Below are positions 20,180-21,492 of a stretch of 21,492 nucleotides of DNA, in pieces (position 1 is the first letter of the stretch; every line of letters starts with the position of its first letter). The translations under genes and the position numbers were made by a program. The notes under the pieces are model-generated. The model saw nothing but the letters and a program-made list of their open reading frames with translations. It did not search any database and had not been told where the DNA came from. This stretch comes from Sulfurovum sp. GTDB lineage: Bacteria > Campylobacterota > Campylobacteria > Campylobacterales > Sulfurovaceae. The stretch is from the NCBI GenBank assembly GCA_030626265.1, contig DAOUPF010000001.1, forward strand, positions 1-21,492, given 5' to 3'.

Positions 20180-20311
20180 CTATCCTTTATACTTAGTTTG
20201 GTGTTCACCATGCTCTTTAATATAAGCTAATACATAGGCTTTTCTTAACTGAGCTTCTTCAACCTTAGTGTTATTATGATATGACCTATCACTAGCTAAT
20301 ACTACTTTCAC
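20180..20311 (-). CDS. 43-residue protein with GTG start
   Basis: The frame opens with GTG at 20311, overlapping the upstream stop as GTGA, and GGAG lies about six bases before it. The product contains VVLASDRSYHNNTKVEEAQL followed by RKAYVLAYIKEHGEHQ, a charged helical protein. It ends in TAG at 20180, three bases before the next gene. Fit to both neighbours and the ribosome site support it; its function is unknown. Confidence 0.6.
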   Translation of the reverse strand: MKVVLASDRSYHNNTKVEEAQLRKAYVLAYIKEHGEHQTKYKG

Positions 20312-20646
20312 ACTCTACTCCAGTCAGGCAACTCACCTATGAATGGTATAGTTATAGTGCTTCTTAGAGTACTAAACTCCACTTCTGTGACTGGATCAAC
20401 AACACCATAGACAAACTTATTACTCTTAACATCTACAATCTGAACAACCTTGTTACCTAACCACCACCAAGTATCTACTTGTGGCTTATACATCTTTAGG
20501 TTTCTAAACCAACTATTTGCTCTCTGACTTATCCCAGTAAAGTGACTCTGCTCAAGTTGAAATACCTCAAACTCACCACTTGAAGGATTCGTTACATAAG
20601 CACCAACATACCATAAGCTCTGATGTTTTGTTTTTATCTTTGCCAT
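20308..20646 (-). CDS. Unknown 112-residue beta-rich protein
   Basis: The protein is rich in Trp, Tyr and Val, for example SLWYVGAYVTNPSSGEFEVF and VDTWWWLGNKVVQIVDVKSN, which suggests a small beta-barrel. No catalytic motif is seen. The ATG overlaps the preceding stop as TAATG, with AAAGG upstream. It lies in the early-type small-protein cluster. Confidence 0.6.
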   Translation of the reverse strand: MAKIKTKHQSLWYVGAYVTNPSSGEFEVFQLEQSHFTGISQRANSWFRNLKMYKPQVDTWWWLGNKVVQIVDVKSNKFVYGVVDPVTEVEFSTLRSTITIPFIGELPDWSRV

Positions 20647-20861
20647 TATTTAGCCTTTGCTTTTGCTTTGCTTCTCCTACTACGTTCTTTAAGAGAGCGT
20701 TGTCTTTTACCTATAGTGTGAAACTTATCTTTAGTGTTTGGGTAACTGGTAGCTTTTGCTTTTGATCCAGCTCCTTTCGGCTCAAGAAAAGCATCCCTCA
20801 TAAAACCAGATAAATCCGTCAAACCCATTATAGCAGCTATTGCTAGTCTTGAACTACGCAT
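20646..20861 (-). CDS. Small basic protein with Lys-Ala tail
   Basis: The product has 71 residues. After a hydrophobic N-terminal segment (LAIAAIMGLTDLSGFM) the protein is strongly basic, with GKRQRSLKERSRRSKAKAKA at the C-terminal end. Such tails bind nucleic acid without sequence specificity, so a DNA- or RNA-binding role is likely. Both ends overlap neighbours as TAATG. I cannot place it in a family. Confidence 0.6.
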   Translation of the reverse strand: MRSSRLAIAAIMGLTDLSGFMRDAFLEPKGAGSKAKATSYPNTKDKFHTIGKRQRSLKERSRRSKAKAKAK

Positions 20862-21355
20862 TAGAACGGCTTCGTTTCAGAGTCTTCAGCTGTTACATCT
20901 ATAACACTGCTACCAGTAAGCTCACCCATTCTAGTAATTGCTTTAGCCATATCAGGGTTTAACTTAGCTAATAGTTGATACTTCTGCACCTGCTCAATTT
21001 GCTCCAAACCTCTATCAAGAGTTTCTTTGATGTATTTCAACTCCTCAGTATTCTCAATACGCTTGTCATGGCTTGAAGTATCTATAAGAGTAACTACCCA
21101 AGCATTAGCTTTGTTGATCTCTTTAGCATGTTTAATGCTGTTAGTAAACACCTTAACTACGGTAGCTATATCATACCCATTAGCTGCCTCGACCAACACC
21201 TTTGAACCTTTTTCAGGTTGGAGAGTCTTATCAATCTTAAAGTTGTAGAACTTTTCAAACTCTCTGACATCATCAGAGGTATCTAAAACATTCTTAAAAC
21301 CATACACTACTTGAACAACATTAAACTCACCTACATAATTTACATTCTTTGACAT
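20861..21355 (-). CDS. Unknown 164-residue protein
   Basis: The ATG at 21355 is chosen because AAAGGA lies six bases before it. The frame stays open upstream through an ATG at 21475 to the window edge, so a longer or fused protein is possible. LQPEKGSKVLVEAANGYDIA followed by TVVKV suggests a small beta-barrel of the kind seen in phage early proteins. It is followed by a helical part (ETLDRGLEQIEQVQKYQLLA) and an acidic end. The function is unknown. Confidence 0.6.
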   Translation of the reverse strand: MSKNVNYVGEFNVVQVVYGFKNVLDTSDDVREFEKFYNFKIDKTLQPEKGSKVLVEAANGYDIATVVKVFTNSIKHAKEINKANAWVVTLIDTSSHDKRIENTEELKYIKETLDRGLEQIEQVQKYQLLAKLNPDMAKAITRMGELTGSSVIDVTAEDSETKPF

Positions 21356-21380
21356 TTCATTTCCTTTATTTATATGAACT

Positions 21381-21395
21381 AAATCAATTTGATTT
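21381..21395. promoter_or_regulatory. Perfect 15-bp palindrome upstream of the 164-residue gene
   Basis: AAATCAA-T-TTGATTT lies 26 bases before the chosen start at 21355. Its symmetry and position suit an operator for a dimeric HTH protein. It was not found again elsewhere in the window by eye, and AT-rich palindromes can arise by chance. Confidence 0.3.
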
Positions 21396-21492
21396 AACAC
21401 ACCGATACCAACTTCAATGGTTTTTGAACTCCTTGAAGCTACTATTACATCTGACCCTGGTTTACGCCACACCATCTCTTCTACTCCATCAG

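Overview
The window is a piece of an AT-rich tailed bacteriophage genome, probably a lytic phage of a Gram-negative host. Two predicted lipoproteins with signal peptidase II boxes, a GH19-type endolysin, a large internal virion protein and a phage-style replication set support this. The host cannot be named from the sequence. Codon use is rich in AGA, TTA and ATA, which fits a low-GC host. I saw no tRNA, CRISPR array, integrase or insertion sequence. LAYOUT: positions 1-5669 read on the plus strand and carry late genes: the end of an unknown gene, a 1160-residue putative internal virion/ejection protein, a transglycosylase-like virion protein, a small lipoprotein, a lipoprotein-type endolysin, a 29-residue membrane peptide and two small zinc-finger proteins. 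All other genes, from 21492 down to 5566, read on the minus strand and form the DNA-metabolism region. The two blocks meet tail to tail and overlap by about 104 bp with no visible terminator. MINUS-STRAND BLOCK in transcription order (high to low coordinate): small unknown proteins, ATP-dependent DNA ligase, SF1B (Dda/Pif1-like) helicase, a stretch rich in local duplications (16.0-17.5 kb), a T7 gp2.5-like single-strand binding protein, a structured RNA leader, and a family A DNA polymerase with proofreading domain. Then come a DUF3310-phosphoribosyltransferase fusion, QueD, QueE, an unknown T-fold-like protein, a DpdA/TGT-like transglycosylase, a MazG-like protein and FolE. Finally, behind a recognisable promoter, come an HTH regulator, a FEN-type 5' nuclease, a DEAH helicase, a DEDDh exonuclease, small proteins and a VRR-NUC nuclease. 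Most neighbours overlap by ATGA or TAATG, which implies long translationally coupled operons. HOW IT WORKS TOGETHER: FolE, QueD and QueE convert GTP to 7-carboxy-7-deazaguanine, and a DpdA-like enzyme could insert a 7-deazaguanine base into phage DNA as protection against host restriction. No QueC is visible, so the inserted base may be 7-carboxy-7-deazaguanine itself or a host-derived preQ0. Two proteins embedded in this island, the T-fold-like protein and the phosphoribosyltransferase fusion, have no assigned role and are the best candidates for something new. Other points of interest are a two-helix RNA element between the SSB and polymerase genes, a 40-bp two-copy promoter motif, a helicase-tail duplication that supplies a ribosome-binding site to a second gene, and several very small membrane genes.
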